From a candidate division WWE3 bacterium (lineage in GTDB: Bacteria; Patescibacteriota; WWE3; JAUXAW01), in NCBI GenBank assembly GCA_030619715.1, contig JAUXAW010000005.1, positions 1 to 48,412 of the forward strand: a stretch of 48,412 nucleotides of DNA, in the 5' to 3' direction. Every line of letters begins with the position of its first letter. The first letter of the stretch is position 1. Shown here one piece after another: positions 33,346 through 41,785 of this stretch. Both the position numbers and the translations under genes were made by a program. Below the pieces are notes generated by a model. The model did not search any database. It worked only from the letters and a program-made list of their open reading frames with translations, and had not been told where the DNA came from.

Positions 33346-35059
33346 TTGGCAGTTTTGCGTATATCCGGCGGACTCCCCGACCAACTGACTCCTGTTTCAT
33401 AATTTTAAACGATCCGACCTCACCTGTCGACTTGACATGAGGACCGGCGCAAAGTTCTTTGGAAAACCCGGCGATTTTATACATCACCACTTTATCCGCC
33501 TGTTTGTACTTTTCGGCGAACAACGCTTCGGCTCCCTGTTTGAGCGCTTCTCCGTAGGTTGTCTCGACGCACTCAACCGGTACATCTTTTTTAATCCAAT
33601 CGTTAGCAACCTCTTCTATCCTTTTTAATTCTTCTTCCTCCAGTTTGCGGTCAAAGGTGAAGTCAAACCTTAATCTTTCCGGTGTCAAATCCTGCCCGGC
33701 CTGATGGATATCAGGACCTAGAACTTCTCTCAAAGCTTGGTTGAGAAGGTGGGTTGCCGTGTGCAATGGTGCAATCTCCTCAGGTTTATACTCTTCAAAC
33801 TTCTGTGCGGCTCGGGCCCTCTTTCTTTGTTTTTCCATCTCCTTTTCAAAACCTGCGGTGTCGACCTCAAACCCTCTTTCTCTGGCAATTTCCACGGTGA
33901 GGTCGAGAGGAAACCCATAAGTGTCGTAAAGTTTAAAAGCATCTTCCCCCCGTATTCCCGGCCCATCTAACATCTTCTCTAATTCTTTGAGACCTCGTTT
34001 AAGCGTCTGTCCAAACTTCCGCTCCTCACCTTCAATTGTTTCCGAGATTTCGTTTTGTCTCTCAAGAAGATGAGGATACTGTTCGCCGTACATCTCTATC
34101 ACCCTTTCCATTAACTGGCCGAGGAAAAGCCCATTAATGTCCAGCAGTTGTCCGTGACGAACGGTACGACGGATGATGCGGCGGAGGACATAACCGCGGC
34201 CGCTGTTAGACGGGGCGACCCCATCACCAACCAGGAAAGTTGCCGCCCGAGCGTGGTCGGCGATGATGCGTAAGGATTTGGGGTCAATTTTTTCTTTACC
34301 AACCTCGGCCAAATCTTCCGCCGTATCAATGATCGGCTTGAATAAGTCTGTTTCAAACACAGATGGTGTTTCCTGCAAAACCCAAACCAATCTCTCCAAG
34401 CCCATCCCGGTGTCAATATTTTTTTGCGCCAGCGGTGCGCAGTTTCCTTTCTCGTCCTGGAAAAGTTCGGTAAAAACCAGATTCCAGAGCTCGGTTTCAA
34501 CTCCGTTTGCAAAGACGTAAATAACTTCGCTGCAGGGACCACAGGGGCCGGACGAGCCGGTCGGACCCCAGAAGTTATCTTCCCTTCCAAATTTTTCGAT
34601 GCGGATATTTTCGCCGGCGACTTCTTTCCAAATCTTAATCGCTTCCGAATCTTCAGGAATATTTTTTTCGCCGGCAAAAACGGTAACATACATATTTTTA
34701 GGATCAAGTTTTAAATTTTTGGTCAAAAACTCCCAGGCCCACTCGATCGCTTCGCGTTTGAAGTAGTCGCCAATAGAAAAATTACCAAGCATTTCGAAGA
34801 AGGTGAGGTGGTGCTCATCACCTACTTCGTCGATGTCCGAAGTGCGGAAGGATTTTTGAATCGAACACAAACGGCGGGTGCCAAAATCTTTGAGGACATC
34901 TTTTTGATTGAGCATATACGGTTTGAATTGCTGGACGCCGGCGGTGGTCAAGAGAACCGAGGGATCATCCTCGGGAATTAGTGAAGATGAGGGAACCAGC
35001 TTGTGGTCTTTGGAGACAAAAAAGTCAATAAATTCTTTACGAATCTCCTCGTGGGACAT
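33338..35059 (-). CDS. alaS: Alanyl-tRNA synthetase (short form)
   Basis: The 573 residues hold the class II catalytic core (MSHEEIRKEFIDFFVSKDH, TTAGVQQFKPYML), GPTGSSGPCGPCSEV, NTGRGYVLRR-like SNSGRGYVLRRIIRR, and the editing domain with HTATHLLNQAL plus CAGPHVKSTGEVG (zinc-type HxxxH and CxxxH). The C-Ala oligomerisation domain of the roughly 870-residue form is absent, as in other reduced bacteria. It charges tRNA-Ala and edits Ser/Gly. It has its own promoter, and pilM and the following genes probably share the transcript. Confidence 0.95.
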   Translation of the reverse strand: MSHEEIRKEFIDFFVSKDHKLVPSSSLIPEDDPSVLLTTAGVQQFKPYMLNQKDVLKDFGTRRLCSIQKSFRTSDIDEVGDEHHLTFFEMLGNFSIGDYFKREAIEWAWEFLTKNLKLDPKNMYVTVFAGEKNIPEDSEAIKIWKEVAGENIRIEKFGREDNFWGPTGSSGPCGPCSEVIYVFANGVETELWNLVFTELFQDEKGNCAPLAQKNIDTGMGLERLVWVLQETPSVFETDLFKPIIDTAEDLAEVGKEKIDPKSLRIIADHARAATFLVGDGVAPSNSGRGYVLRRIIRRTVRHGQLLDINGLFLGQLMERVIEMYGEQYPHLLERQNEISETIEGEERKFGQTLKRGLKELEKMLDGPGIRGEDAFKLYDTYGFPLDLTVEIARERGFEVDTAGFEKEMEKQRKRARAAQKFEEYKPEEIAPLHTATHLLNQALREVLGPDIHQAGQDLTPERLRFDFTFDRKLEEEELKRIEEVANDWIKKDVPVECVETTYGEALKQGAEALFAEKYKQADKVVMYKIAGFSKELCAGPHVKSTGEVGSFKIMKQESVGRGVRRIYAKLPNV

Positions 35060-35067
35060 TTGAGGTT

Positions 35068-35096
35068 ATTATAACCGTCTTGCGGTTACACCGCAA
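35068..35096 (-). promoter_or_regulatory. Promoter of alaS
   Basis: On the minus strand TTGCGG, a 17-bp spacer and a perfect TATAAT end 8 nt before ATG 35059, leaving almost no leader. Confidence 0.75.
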
Positions 35097-35132
35097 GCCG
35101 TTTGTATCGGCGAGCGATGTAATGGGGAAGGA

Positions 35133-35184
35133 AGGCAAAATCAATGCCCCCCAAACTCACCTAGACCTAGACGAGCTGGGGGGC
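35133..35184 (-). terminator. Rho-independent terminator of the FHA gene
   Basis: On the minus strand GCCCCCC pairs with GGGGGGC with an inner CTC/GAG, followed by a modest ATTGATTTTG tract. Confidence 0.7.
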
Positions 35185-35251
35185 TGTGCTAATGGAGGTT
35201 AGCCATAATTGACTTTTCTCCTGTTGTTTGCAGGAACGCTCCCGCGTTCCT

Positions 35252-35569
35252 TTAGGAAACGATCTCAACCCAGATGTTATTTGGGAGAGAGAGAACATCT
35301 CCTACGTTCAGCCGTTGGGTCCTTTGGAGTCGTTCGCCGTTGAGAAACGAGCCGTGTTTGGCGCAGTCAACGGCGAAGAGCCCGTGCTCAGGATCGTGGG
35401 CGAGGAGAAGGTGAAACCGTGAGACCTTTTTCGCCCACACAGGGACCCTGATATCCCCGAGCCGGCCAACAACGCGCATTTGGTCATCGAGCGGGTACAT
35501 TCCATCGTTGGCCGGGCCGAGAGGGCCCTTTTCCCCTTCGGTGCGTGAAAGGTACAAGAAAGCTTTCAT
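35252..35569 (-). CDS. Small stand-alone FHA-domain protein
   Basis: The 105 residues are almost entirely a forkhead-associated fold. The phosphothreonine-site residues are visible: VVGRLGDI, VSRFHLLL and GSFLNGERL, then LNVGDVLSL. FHA domains read threonine phosphorylation. No Ser/Thr kinase is in the window. The start is ATG 35569, chosen for GAGGAGGCACAA just before it; upstream codons lie in a 95-nt leader. It has its own promoter and terminator, like the cassette genes at 12676, 16710 and 25771. Confidence 0.82.
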   Translation of the reverse strand: MKAFLYLSRTEGEKGPLGPANDGMYPLDDQMRVVGRLGDIRVPVWAKKVSRFHLLLAHDPEHGLFAVDCAKHGSFLNGERLQRTQRLNVGDVLSLPNNIWVEIVS

Positions 35570-35670
35570 TTGTGCCTCCTCGTAAAGAGTATTTTTGAGG
35601 ATGAGAAAAAGTTCCGTTCTCCTCCCCTTGTGCTGATTTGGATTGAGGCTGCTTTTGACCTCTGTTTTCA

Positions 35671-35699
35671 ACGATACCACAAAACCCTATAAAAATCAA
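35671..35699 (-). promoter_or_regulatory. Promoter of the FHA gene
   Basis: On the minus strand TTGATT, a 17-bp spacer and TGgTATCGT. The start codon is about 100 nt downstream, leaving a leader of about 95 nt. Confidence 0.65.
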
Positions 35700-35737
35700 G
35701 TGTTGAATTGTGGGTGGGGAATGACAACTTCGGGGAA

Positions 35738-36073
35738 CTACCTTTTGATGTTTTTGAAGAAGCGGTGTTTGGTTTGCTGGACGACTTTTTTGGCCTTTTC
35801 CTGAACCGGCTCGACGGCCTCTTCGATTCCCGCGACCACCGGCTCGAGTTTCTCTTGCATCTCTTCGACCCAGGGCTCAACCGCTTCGGCCAATTCCCCC
35901 ACCGCCTCCTGCGCTTCTTTCTTGAGCTTCTTACTCTTTTCCTTCAGCTTTCGGCGTGTGTTTTCGCCTTCGTCGGGGGCGAAAAGAACTCCTAAAGTAA
36001 TACCCGCCGCCAGGCCGGCCAACGCTCCCCAAAGAAATCCTTTTTTGTTTTTTTCTACAACATAGTCAGACAT
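35738..36073 (-). CDS. YtxH-like small membrane protein
   Basis: The 111 residues start with a glycine-rich transmembrane helix (GFLWGALAGLAAGITLGVLFAP), then DEGENTRRKLKEKSKKLKKE and a long acidic amphipathic coiled coil. This is the YtxH (gas-vesicle-like) pattern. Function unknown. The start overlaps the end of the preceding DUF948-like gene by 8 bp, and the two are often adjacent in other bacteria. Confidence 0.82.
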   Translation of the reverse strand: MSDYVVEKNKKGFLWGALAGLAAGITLGVLFAPDEGENTRRKLKEKSKKLKKEAQEAVGELAEAVEPWVEEMQEKLEPVVAGIEEAVEPVQEKAKKVVQQTKHRFFKNIKR

Positions 36074-36341
36074 TCTCTTGACCTCCCTTCTCTGACACCC
36101 TTCTCGCCTTCAACGTCCGCACCGCTTTCATTCCCCGGATGAACGCCTCGAGGGTTCCCGCGGCGGTGATGACTGGCGCGGCTAAAGACCTAGTCAGCTG
36201 GTTGGCTGTTTCCAAAATCTCATTTAACTTGGCGATGGAGTTGCGGACCTCTTTTAAAACCAGAACGATGTAGACACCGACAAAAAGAAGATTGACGGTC
36301 AAAAGGCCGATGATTAAAACGAGGAGAAATTGAGTATCCAT
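36066..36341 (-). CDS. DUF948-like single-pass membrane protein
   Basis: The 91 residues from ATG 36341 comprise one transmembrane helix (LLVLIIGLLTVNLLFVGVYIVLVL) and an amphipathic helix (EVRNSIAKLNEILETANQLTRSLAAPVI). A longer reading from 36398 adds 19 residues with no ribosome site. Together with the YtxH-like gene it forms a small envelope-associated pair downstream of the rodZ-like gene. Confidence 0.65.
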   Translation of the reverse strand: MDTQFLLVLIIGLLTVNLLFVGVYIVLVLKEVRNSIAKLNEILETANQLTRSLAAPVITAAGTLEAFIRGMKAVRTLKARRVSEKGGQENV

Positions 36342-36400
36342 TTGGGCAGTATCCTTATTCTTAATATCCCACAAGACAAAGTTGGTGTCAAGGAGCAAAA

Positions 36401-37339
36401 TTATCTTTTGTATTCATGCTCGACGACTTCGCCTTCCCCACCCAACGACTCCTGTTCAACACCGTTAACAAAGACCTTCGTCGAGCCGGCGTTGCCGGTT
36501 CGCAGGGAAATTTTTTCTTTGGCGGTGAAAGTTTTGCCGACACCGGCGGCAACCAGCCCCTCAAAAGCTTCGCTATCATCGGTTTCAACCCTGATCCAGG
36601 TAGCGTTCGGTCCGACGCGGATCTCAACTTCCAAACCTTCGTAAACTTTGGGCTTGGCCGATTCGATCGCTTCGACCTCGCCGGTTTCGGTGGCAATCTG
36701 GGCCTCAGGTCTAACCACCACCGTCCGGGTAACCTTGTTCGTCTTGCCCAATTTGTTCTCGGCGACAAAATTTAGGGTGTTGACCCCTTCGGCGAGAGTG
36801 ATGTGGGCCGAAAAAGTTCCCTTCTCCCCGATGCCAATCTGCTGACCGTTGAGAGTGATAATGGCGTCGGGGTCGGTCCGGCCGACCACGTTTAGGAGTG
36901 GATTAGAGACGGTCAAATCGGTTCGCGGCTGGTCAACAATCAGAATCGGGGCGCCGGCAAAGGAGCGGTATTGGTAGATGACATAGCCGAAAAAGAGGGC
37001 GACAAAAACTACGGTTGCGATGGTCAGAACCAACCCGGGGGTGATCACCAGGCGGGGGGCCGAGAGGGGCTTGATGACGCTCTTTATCTTTTGGGCGTTT
37101 TTCTTTTCGTCGTACTCGCGTCGGAAGAATGCGAGAACCTCGTCAACATTCAGTCCCAAATATTCGACGTAGTTTTTTAAAAAACCCTTGGCGTGAACGC
37201 TTGAGGAAAAGGCATTCCAATTGCTTTCTTCCAGGGCTTTTAAAAAACGGGGATGAATCTTAATCGCCTGAAAAATCTCCTTGTGGGAAAGCCCCCTCCT
37301 CTCCCGCGCATTTTTTAAAATCGAACCAACCGTTTTCAT
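36401..37339 (-). CDS. RodZ-like transmembrane HTH protein
   Basis: The 312 residues have an N-terminal helix-turn-helix of the RodZ type (VGSILKNARERRGLSHKEIFQAIKIHPRFLKALEESNW, about 4-40), a transmembrane helix near 105 and a periplasmic part with two beta-rich modules. One of these (LTVSNPLLNVVGRTDPDAIITLNGQ) is an Ig-like bacterial fold. RodZ links MreB to the elongation machinery; no mreB is visible here. Its TATACT sits 6 nt before the ATG. It lies just downstream of ftsK on the same strand. Confidence 0.82.
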   Translation of the reverse strand: MKTVGSILKNARERRGLSHKEIFQAIKIHPRFLKALEESNWNAFSSSVHAKGFLKNYVEYLGLNVDEVLAFFRREYDEKKNAQKIKSVIKPLSAPRLVITPGLVLTIATVVFVALFFGYVIYQYRSFAGAPILIVDQPRTDLTVSNPLLNVVGRTDPDAIITLNGQQIGIGEKGTFSAHITLAEGVNTLNFVAENKLGKTNKVTRTVVVRPEAQIATETGEVEAIESAKPKVYEGLEVEIRVGPNATWIRVETDDSEAFEGLVAAGVGKTFTAKEKISLRTGNAGSTKVFVNGVEQESLGGEGEVVEHEYKR

Positions 37340-37345
37340 AGTTTA

Positions 37346-37351
37346 AGTATA
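37346..37351 (-). promoter_or_regulatory. -10 box of the rodZ-like gene
   Basis: On the minus strand TATACT lies 6 nt before ATG 37339; a weak CTTTAC sits 17 bp upstream. Confidence 0.5.
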
Positions 37352-37390
37352 CAATATTCTGGGATGAGGTAAAGGTGGGAGTTTGTCACT

Positions 37391-39571
37391 TCAAACTTGT
37401 CTTTGTCCGAGGACGACCTCGGGGTCGTGGATGAGGACGTCACGGGGCCTACTGCCGTCGGCGGTGCCAACGATTCCCCGCTCTTCCAGTTCATCCAGTA
37501 GCCGGGCGGCACGGGCGTAGCCGATGCGCAACCTTCTTTGCAAAAGTGAAGCCGAGGCGCGATCAAATTCACAAACGGTTCGGACGGCGTCGGCAAAAAG
37601 TTCATCTTCGGGCTCTTTCTCCTCGGAGACCTTGCTGGCCAAATATTCGGTCACCTCCTCTTTGTATTCGGGCTGGACGCCACTTTCCCGCAAGAATCCA
37701 ATCAGCCGGGAAAGCTCGGCCTCGGAGACAAAAACACCTTGGATTCTTACTGGCTTGGAGGCGTCGGGGGGAAGATAAAGCATATCACCCCGACCGAGAA
37801 GTTTCTCCGCCCCGGCCTGGTCGATGATCACCCGCGAGTCGACCTGGGAGGTGACATTAAAGGCGATGCGGCAGGGGATGTTGGCCTTGATCAGTCCGGT
37901 CAGGATATCCACCGAGGGGCGCTGGGTGGCCAAAAGCAGATGGAGCCCGGTTGCCCTTGACATTTGGGCCAGGCGGGTGATGGTCCTTTCAACTTCGACC
38001 GGAGCTAGGACCATTAAATCAGCCAGCTCGTCGACGGCGATGACAATAAACGGTAGGGCCTGAAATCCCGAAAGTTCATTGTAGGCGTTGATGTCCCGGG
38101 CGCCGGTCGTTTCAAAAAGTTTGTAGCGGCGGTCCATCTCGGCAATCGCCCATTTTAAAGCCGGCAGGGCTTTTCCCGGCTCAACAATCACCCGGGTTAG
38201 AAGATGGGGAATGCCGTTGTAGCGAGGCAGCTCGACCCTCTTGGGATCGATTAAGATAAATTTGATCTCGTGGGGCGAGGCGCGAAAAAGCATCGTTGAG
38301 ATGAAAGAGTGCAAAAGAACCGACTTTCCCGAGCCGGTCGCTCCGGCGATCAGGATGTGAGGCATGCGGGCAATATCGGCAATCACTGGCTGGCCGGCGA
38401 CATCAAGACCCAAGGTGACGGTCATCTTGGAGCGGGCGTTCTTCATCAGATCGGAACTGATGATTCCCTTCAAAGTTACCAACGCCGGGGAATAGTTGGG
38501 AACTTCGATGCCGATCAAAGATTTTCCCGGAATGGGGGCCTCAATCCGCACCGAGCCGGTCGGTGAAGCGAGAGCCATCGCCAGGTCATTCTGCAAATTG
38601 GTGATCTTGGCAATTTTGGTTCCCTCGGCAGAATCAAGGGCGTATTGGGTGACGGCCGGACCGAGGTTGACCTCGACGACCTTGGTTCTGATTCCAAAGG
38701 AAGCGAGAGTGCTTTCGATCAGAGCAGCGTTGGCTTTGACATCGCCGCGATCGGCAGCGGCTTCAGGCGTGTCCGAGAGGAGACTGAGGGGAGGATATTC
38801 CCAAACTTGGTCGGAGAAAGGCAAATTGGCGACCGCTTCTTCCGCGCGTTTTTTTGCGGCGGCTACTTTTTTGGTGCTGACCGGCTCGGCCGGTGAGGGG
38901 ACGATCTGAAACTCCGGCTCCTCGCCCTTAACTTCAATCTCTTTTCCCTCGAGAATCTTTGGCTCTTCAACTCTTTTAGCCCTGAAATTTTTAATCACTT
39001 CGGTGATGTTGCGAAACAAAAATTTCTGGGCGAAGTTCCAAGAGGCGGTGGCGAGCTTTCCCAAAAAAATTATCGTCTGGTCGAGGGAGGTGTTAAAGAT
39101 GATAATGCCCGAAAGGGTGAGGGTGCAAAGAAGAATCAGCAAAGCGCCCAATGCCGAAAAAGATTCTCTGAGAATTTTTTGGGTATAGAAGCCGACCAGC
39201 CCCCCACCTTCGCCGAGGGTTGCCTGAAGGTAGGCGGTGGAACCAGAGAAAAAGAGAAGGTGGAAGAGAGCCAAAATCGTGACGGTGAAAAGGCAAAGCC
39301 CGAAGAGCGTGTTGAGGTTGACAAACTTCCACTTGATCGTGCGCAGGAGAACGAGGCCGGCGAGGGCTAATATAAGTGGTATTAAGATGACTCCCCAGCC
39401 GAAGAGCTTGTTTAAAATGTTTTGGATGACAAAGTTGACCGCCGCCGCCTGGGCAAAAAAGGAGATGAAGGTTAGACCGGCGGACAAAAGAAGGATCGCC
39501 GCCGCCGCGGACAGGATGGTGTCTCTTTCAAAGCGTAATTTTAAGGGTCGCTTTCTTCGCCTTCTTCCCAT
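37391..39571 (-). CDS. ftsK: DNA translocase FtsK/SpoIIIE
   Basis: The 726 residues from ATG 39571 begin with four transmembrane helices (about 20-170) and a short linker. The motor follows: PHILIAGATGSGKSVLLHSFI near 400 (Walker A), VIAVDELADLMVL (Walker B) and HLLLATQRPSVDILTGLIK, ending in a winged-helix gamma domain (ASLLQRRLRIGYARAARLLDELEERGIV). It pumps chromosomal DNA at the septum. The start MGRRRRKR was preferred over an upstream codon because the promoter -10 lies 9 nt before it. It is divergent from the first ruvX copy. Confidence 0.95.
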   Translation of the reverse strand: MGRRRRKRPLKLRFERDTILSAAAAILLLSAGLTFISFFAQAAAVNFVIQNILNKLFGWGVILIPLILALAGLVLLRTIKWKFVNLNTLFGLCLFTVTILALFHLLFFSGSTAYLQATLGEGGGLVGFYTQKILRESFSALGALLILLCTLTLSGIIIFNTSLDQTIIFLGKLATASWNFAQKFLFRNITEVIKNFRAKRVEEPKILEGKEIEVKGEEPEFQIVPSPAEPVSTKKVAAAKKRAEEAVANLPFSDQVWEYPPLSLLSDTPEAAADRGDVKANAALIESTLASFGIRTKVVEVNLGPAVTQYALDSAEGTKIAKITNLQNDLAMALASPTGSVRIEAPIPGKSLIGIEVPNYSPALVTLKGIISSDLMKNARSKMTVTLGLDVAGQPVIADIARMPHILIAGATGSGKSVLLHSFISTMLFRASPHEIKFILIDPKRVELPRYNGIPHLLTRVIVEPGKALPALKWAIAEMDRRYKLFETTGARDINAYNELSGFQALPFIVIAVDELADLMVLAPVEVERTITRLAQMSRATGLHLLLATQRPSVDILTGLIKANIPCRIAFNVTSQVDSRVIIDQAGAEKLLGRGDMLYLPPDASKPVRIQGVFVSEAELSRLIGFLRESGVQPEYKEEVTEYLASKVSEEKEPEDELFADAVRTVCEFDRASASLLQRRLRIGYARAARLLDELEERGIVGTADGSRPRDVLIHDPEVVLGQRQV

Positions 39572-39580
39572 AACACCCTT

Positions 39581-39609
39581 ATTGTGCCACAAGTAAAGCC
39601 AAAATTCAA
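39581..39609 (-). promoter_or_regulatory. Promoter of ftsK
   Basis: On the minus strand TTGAAT, a 17-bp spacer and CACAAT end 9 nt before ATG 39571. Confidence 0.6.
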
Positions 39610-39626
39610 CAGATTAATTGTGCTAT

Positions 39627-39635
39627 TGCTATTAT
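39627..39635 (+). promoter_or_regulatory. Extended -10 promoter of ruvX copy A
   Basis: TGcTATTAT lies 7 nt before ATG 39643. Matching elements precede copies B (40311-40319) and C (43023-43031), so each copy brought its own promoter. Confidence 0.55.
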
Positions 39636-40168
39636 TGATTGTATGGCCGAAGAGAAGAAGGTTTTGGGAGTGGATTTTGGGGAGAGGCGGGTGGGGTTGG
39701 CGATGACGGAGGGCGATTTGGCCGAGCCCCTGTTCCTTTTTCATCTGTTTTGCCCCTAAAAAGGATTATGCTACCTACTATTCCAACAATAAATGTTAGT
39801 GGGGCTATAGCTGTGGCTATTATAAAAGAGGCTACATGTAGTGCTTCAAATAAATATTTAAAATTTTCAAAAGCTATAGCTAAACCATAGAATAGGTTGT
39901 GTAATATTGAAAAAGGAAGAAGGGCCGTTGCTGAAATTCCAGTTAAGATCAAAAATAGTTTCAATTTCCCTTTTTCCTTTCTAGCCAGGGATGTGAGTCT
40001 GACGCCTCGTATAAGAAATACTAATCCTAATATGGCGAATAATGGGAGAAGTGCTGCCTTAATATAACTAAGAGGTGGGGGAGAAGGAATAAAGATAAAG
40101 GCTAATAAAAAAATGAAAATTTTTATTAAGGAGTTAAACGTTTTTTTCAAGACTGATTTATTTTTCAT
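39632..40168 (-). CDS. AT-rich membrane protein with a tail encoded antisense to ruvX
   Basis: The 178 residues have a signal-like helix and about four transmembrane segments (LLPLFAILGLVFLIRGV, LFLILTGISATALLPFSIL, ASFIIATAIAPLTFIVGIVGSIILF). Function unknown; similar small four-helix proteins are frequent in Patescibacteria. The last 32 residues (starting GARPNRPPSS) are read from the opposite strand of ruvX copy A, so the natural C-terminus has been replaced at the insertion junction near 39733. Codon use is AT-rich, unlike the neighbours. Confidence 0.6.
   Translation of the reverse strand: MKNKSVLKKTFNSLIKIFIFLLAFIFIPSPPPLSYIKAALLPLFAILGLVFLIRGVRLTSLARKEKGKLKLFLILTGISATALLPFSILHNLFYGLAIAFENFKYLFEALHVASFIIATAIAPLTFIVGIVGSIILFRGKTDEKGTGARPNRPPSSPTPPASPQNPLPKPSSLRPYNQ
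39643..39759 (+). pseudogene. ruvX: ruvX copy A: promoter and N-terminus, truncated
   Basis: ATG 39643 opens MAEEKKVLGVDFGERRVGLA, then MTEGDLAEPL, the intact N-terminus of the YqgF/RuvX Holliday-junction resolvase family with the catalytic GVDFG. The frame then enters foreign sequence and stops at 39757. The body of the gene is 3.4 kb away at 43099-43452. It lies in the expected place, divergent from ftsK. The nucleotide sequence differs from copies B and C outside a 24-bp identical core (39664-39687). Confidence 0.85.
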
Positions 40169-40302
40169 ATTTGGTTTTAATTATATATGATTTGACAAGA
40201 GATCAGAACTAATTGTATTTTAGCAGAAATCCGAGCAGATGCAAAGCAGCCTTATCAAAGAGGATTCCATCGGAGCGAAATCGCAAGACGGCGCTAGCGA
40301 AG
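40169..40302. other. AT-rich gap between the first inserted gene and ruvX copy B
   Basis: No gene is seen. TTGACA at about 40192 has no good -10 partner. A short CTAGC-gaa-GCTAG palindrome (40293-40305) abuts the start of repeat B. Confidence 0.5.
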
Positions 40303-40386
40303 CTAGTATGTGTTATTATTAGCCCTATGAGTGGGGCCAAGAAAATCTTGGGAGTGGATTTTGGGGAGAGGAGGATGGGGTTGGCG
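40303..40386. repeat. ruvX-derived direct repeat, copy B
   Basis: This 84-bp segment holds an extended -10 box and the first codons of ruvX. It matches 43015-43098 at 74 of 84 positions, 2,712 bp away, and bounds the second insertion. Confidence 0.85.
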
Positions 40387-40392
40387 ATTTAG
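40327..40392 (+). pseudogene. ruvX: ruvX copy B: N-terminus only
   Basis: ATG 40327 codes for MSGAKKILGVDFGERRMGLA then Ile and TAG at 40390. The catalytic DFG...R residues are intact, but the rest of the gene is missing; AT-rich DNA follows. Confidence 0.85.
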
Positions 40393-40612
40393 CGTAAGCG
40401 ATCGAAATTTCCTTTTAATCCTTGTTAAACTCTTTTCCCATACGAAGTGTGGAAAAATTTCGTCCGAAAAGTTTTTGTCCCGCCGAATTTTTGTTGCGAG
40501 TGTAGTTTTGTAGAGGTTTATTCTCCTTAGGGTTTTTGAGAACCAAGTCTAATTTTAACTGTGTAGTAGTTACTATCCAAAAGGTTTATATTTGGTACTA
40601 TTATTATTTATT
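40393..40612. other. AT-rich left flank of the radical SAM / RmlD insertion
   Basis: No gene is seen. CGAAATTT at about 40407 and AAATTTCG at about 40455 form an 8-bp inverted repeat. The element TTTTTGTCCCGCC at 40472-40484 is repeated in inverted orientation at the other side of the insertion. No convincing promoter for the radical SAM gene was found; TATTAT-like runs lie just before it. Confidence 0.5.
40472..40484. repeat. Left 13-bp inverted repeat TTTTTGTCCCGCC of the insertion
   Basis: It is the exact reverse complement of 42744-42756. The two flank the radical SAM and RmlD-like genes. Confidence 0.7.
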
Positions 40613-41785
40613 ATGACCTCACAAAGTTTAGATGAAACTATCCAAAGAAGATTTACAGACTTTATGGAATGGGGAGAGCCACCTTTTGATTATGAAAGAA
40701 ATGTTTTTGAATCGCAATTTAAAAGACTGTTAAGACTTTTTGATGGGAAAATAACACCACCATATGAGGTTGAAATACAATCATCATCTTCTTGTAATAT
40801 TAATTGTGTTTGGTGTGTTGGTGATCAATATCCAAGACTGAAGAATTTACTTAATCAAAAGAGTATGAGGAAAGTTTCGCAAGATATGGTTGAATTTGTA
40901 GAGGATGGTTTTGGTATTGAAACAGTGAAGTTTTCAGGATTTGTAGGCGAACCATTGGTTAATCCAGCTACAATAGATGGTTTAGAAGTTCTTATTGAAA
41001 ACGGAAAAAGAGTGGGATTATTTACAAACGGGATGCTAATGGACAGAGAAACATCTGATGGAAGAAGATATTTAGATACTATATGTGAAGCAAGTTTTCT
41101 TCATGTTAGCCTTGATGCTGGTTCCGAAACCACAATGCAACACCTTAAAGGTTATCAAGCAGACTTTGAAAGAATAATGACTAATCTCGAACAAGCAATT
41201 AATACAAGAGAAAAAAGGAAAACAAGATTAGAGATAGGAGTTGGTTATATCATAACGCCCGATAATTTTAATGAAATCTATAAGCTTGCAAGAAGATTAA
41301 AAGAAATGGGTGTCGATTTTATTAGGTTCAAGGTCGATATTACTGGGAGATATTTATTGGGAGATACAGCAGAAAAAGCAAAGGAAGAAGTTGCTAAAGC
41401 GAAAGGGTTAGTTGATTCTAGGTTTAAGGTTGTTTCAATACATACAGAGGATGAAAGTCAGGGTTGTGAAATATATGATATACATACGATGGGTAAAATA
41501 AGGTGTTATACAACCCAATTATGGAGTACAGTGGGTTCTGATGGACAATTATATGCGTGTGACCATAGAACACATAAAAATGGAAGACCTTATGGAGACC
41601 TTAAAACAAATACATTCAGAGATGTATGGACATCAAGGCAAAATAGCTTACCTGATGAATATTGTAATATGTGTTCACCTTTTGGAACAAGAATAAACAG
41701 ATTCTTAAATTTTTTATTTCAGTTAGAAAGAGGACAAATTGTTGAGTTGCATGATAATTATTTGCAAACAGGAGATAGAAAATGA
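40613..41785 (+). CDS. Radical SAM enzyme with SPASM-like C-terminus, in AT-rich insertion
   Basis: The 390 residues from ATG 40613 have the radical SAM triad C61, C65 and C68 (CNINCVWC), then VKFSGFVGEPLVNP, LFTNGMLMD, LHVSLDAGS and an auxiliary-cluster-like C-terminus with RCYTT, YACDHRTHK and YCNMC. The substrate is unknown. The stop overlaps the RmlD-like gene by 4 bp (ATGA), so the two should act together; a sugar or nucleotide-sugar substrate is inference from that partner. Codons are strongly AT-biased, unlike the rest of the window, which indicates transfer. Confidence 0.82.
   Translation: MTSQSLDETIQRRFTDFMEWGEPPFDYERNVFESQFKRLLRLFDGKITPPYEVEIQSSSSCNINCVWCVGDQYPRLKNLLNQKSMRKVSQDMVEFVEDGFGIETVKFSGFVGEPLVNPATIDGLEVLIENGKRVGLFTNGMLMDRETSDGRRYLDTICEASFLHVSLDAGSETTMQHLKGYQADFERIMTNLEQAINTREKRKTRLEIGVGYIITPDNFNEIYKLARRLKEMGVDFIRFKVDITGRYLLGDTAEKAKEEVAKAKGLVDSRFKVVSIHTEDESQGCEIYDIHTMGKIRCYTTQLWSTVGSDGQLYACDHRTHKNGRPYGDLKTNTFRDVWTSRQNSLPDEYCNMCSPFGTRINRFLNFLFQLERGQIVELHDNYLQTGDRK

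Noticed and set aside
33338-35059. Truncation of alaS, since it is 300 residues shorter than the usual form
   Set aside because: The catalytic and editing domains are complete, and only the dispensable C-Ala domain is missing, as expected in this type of genome.
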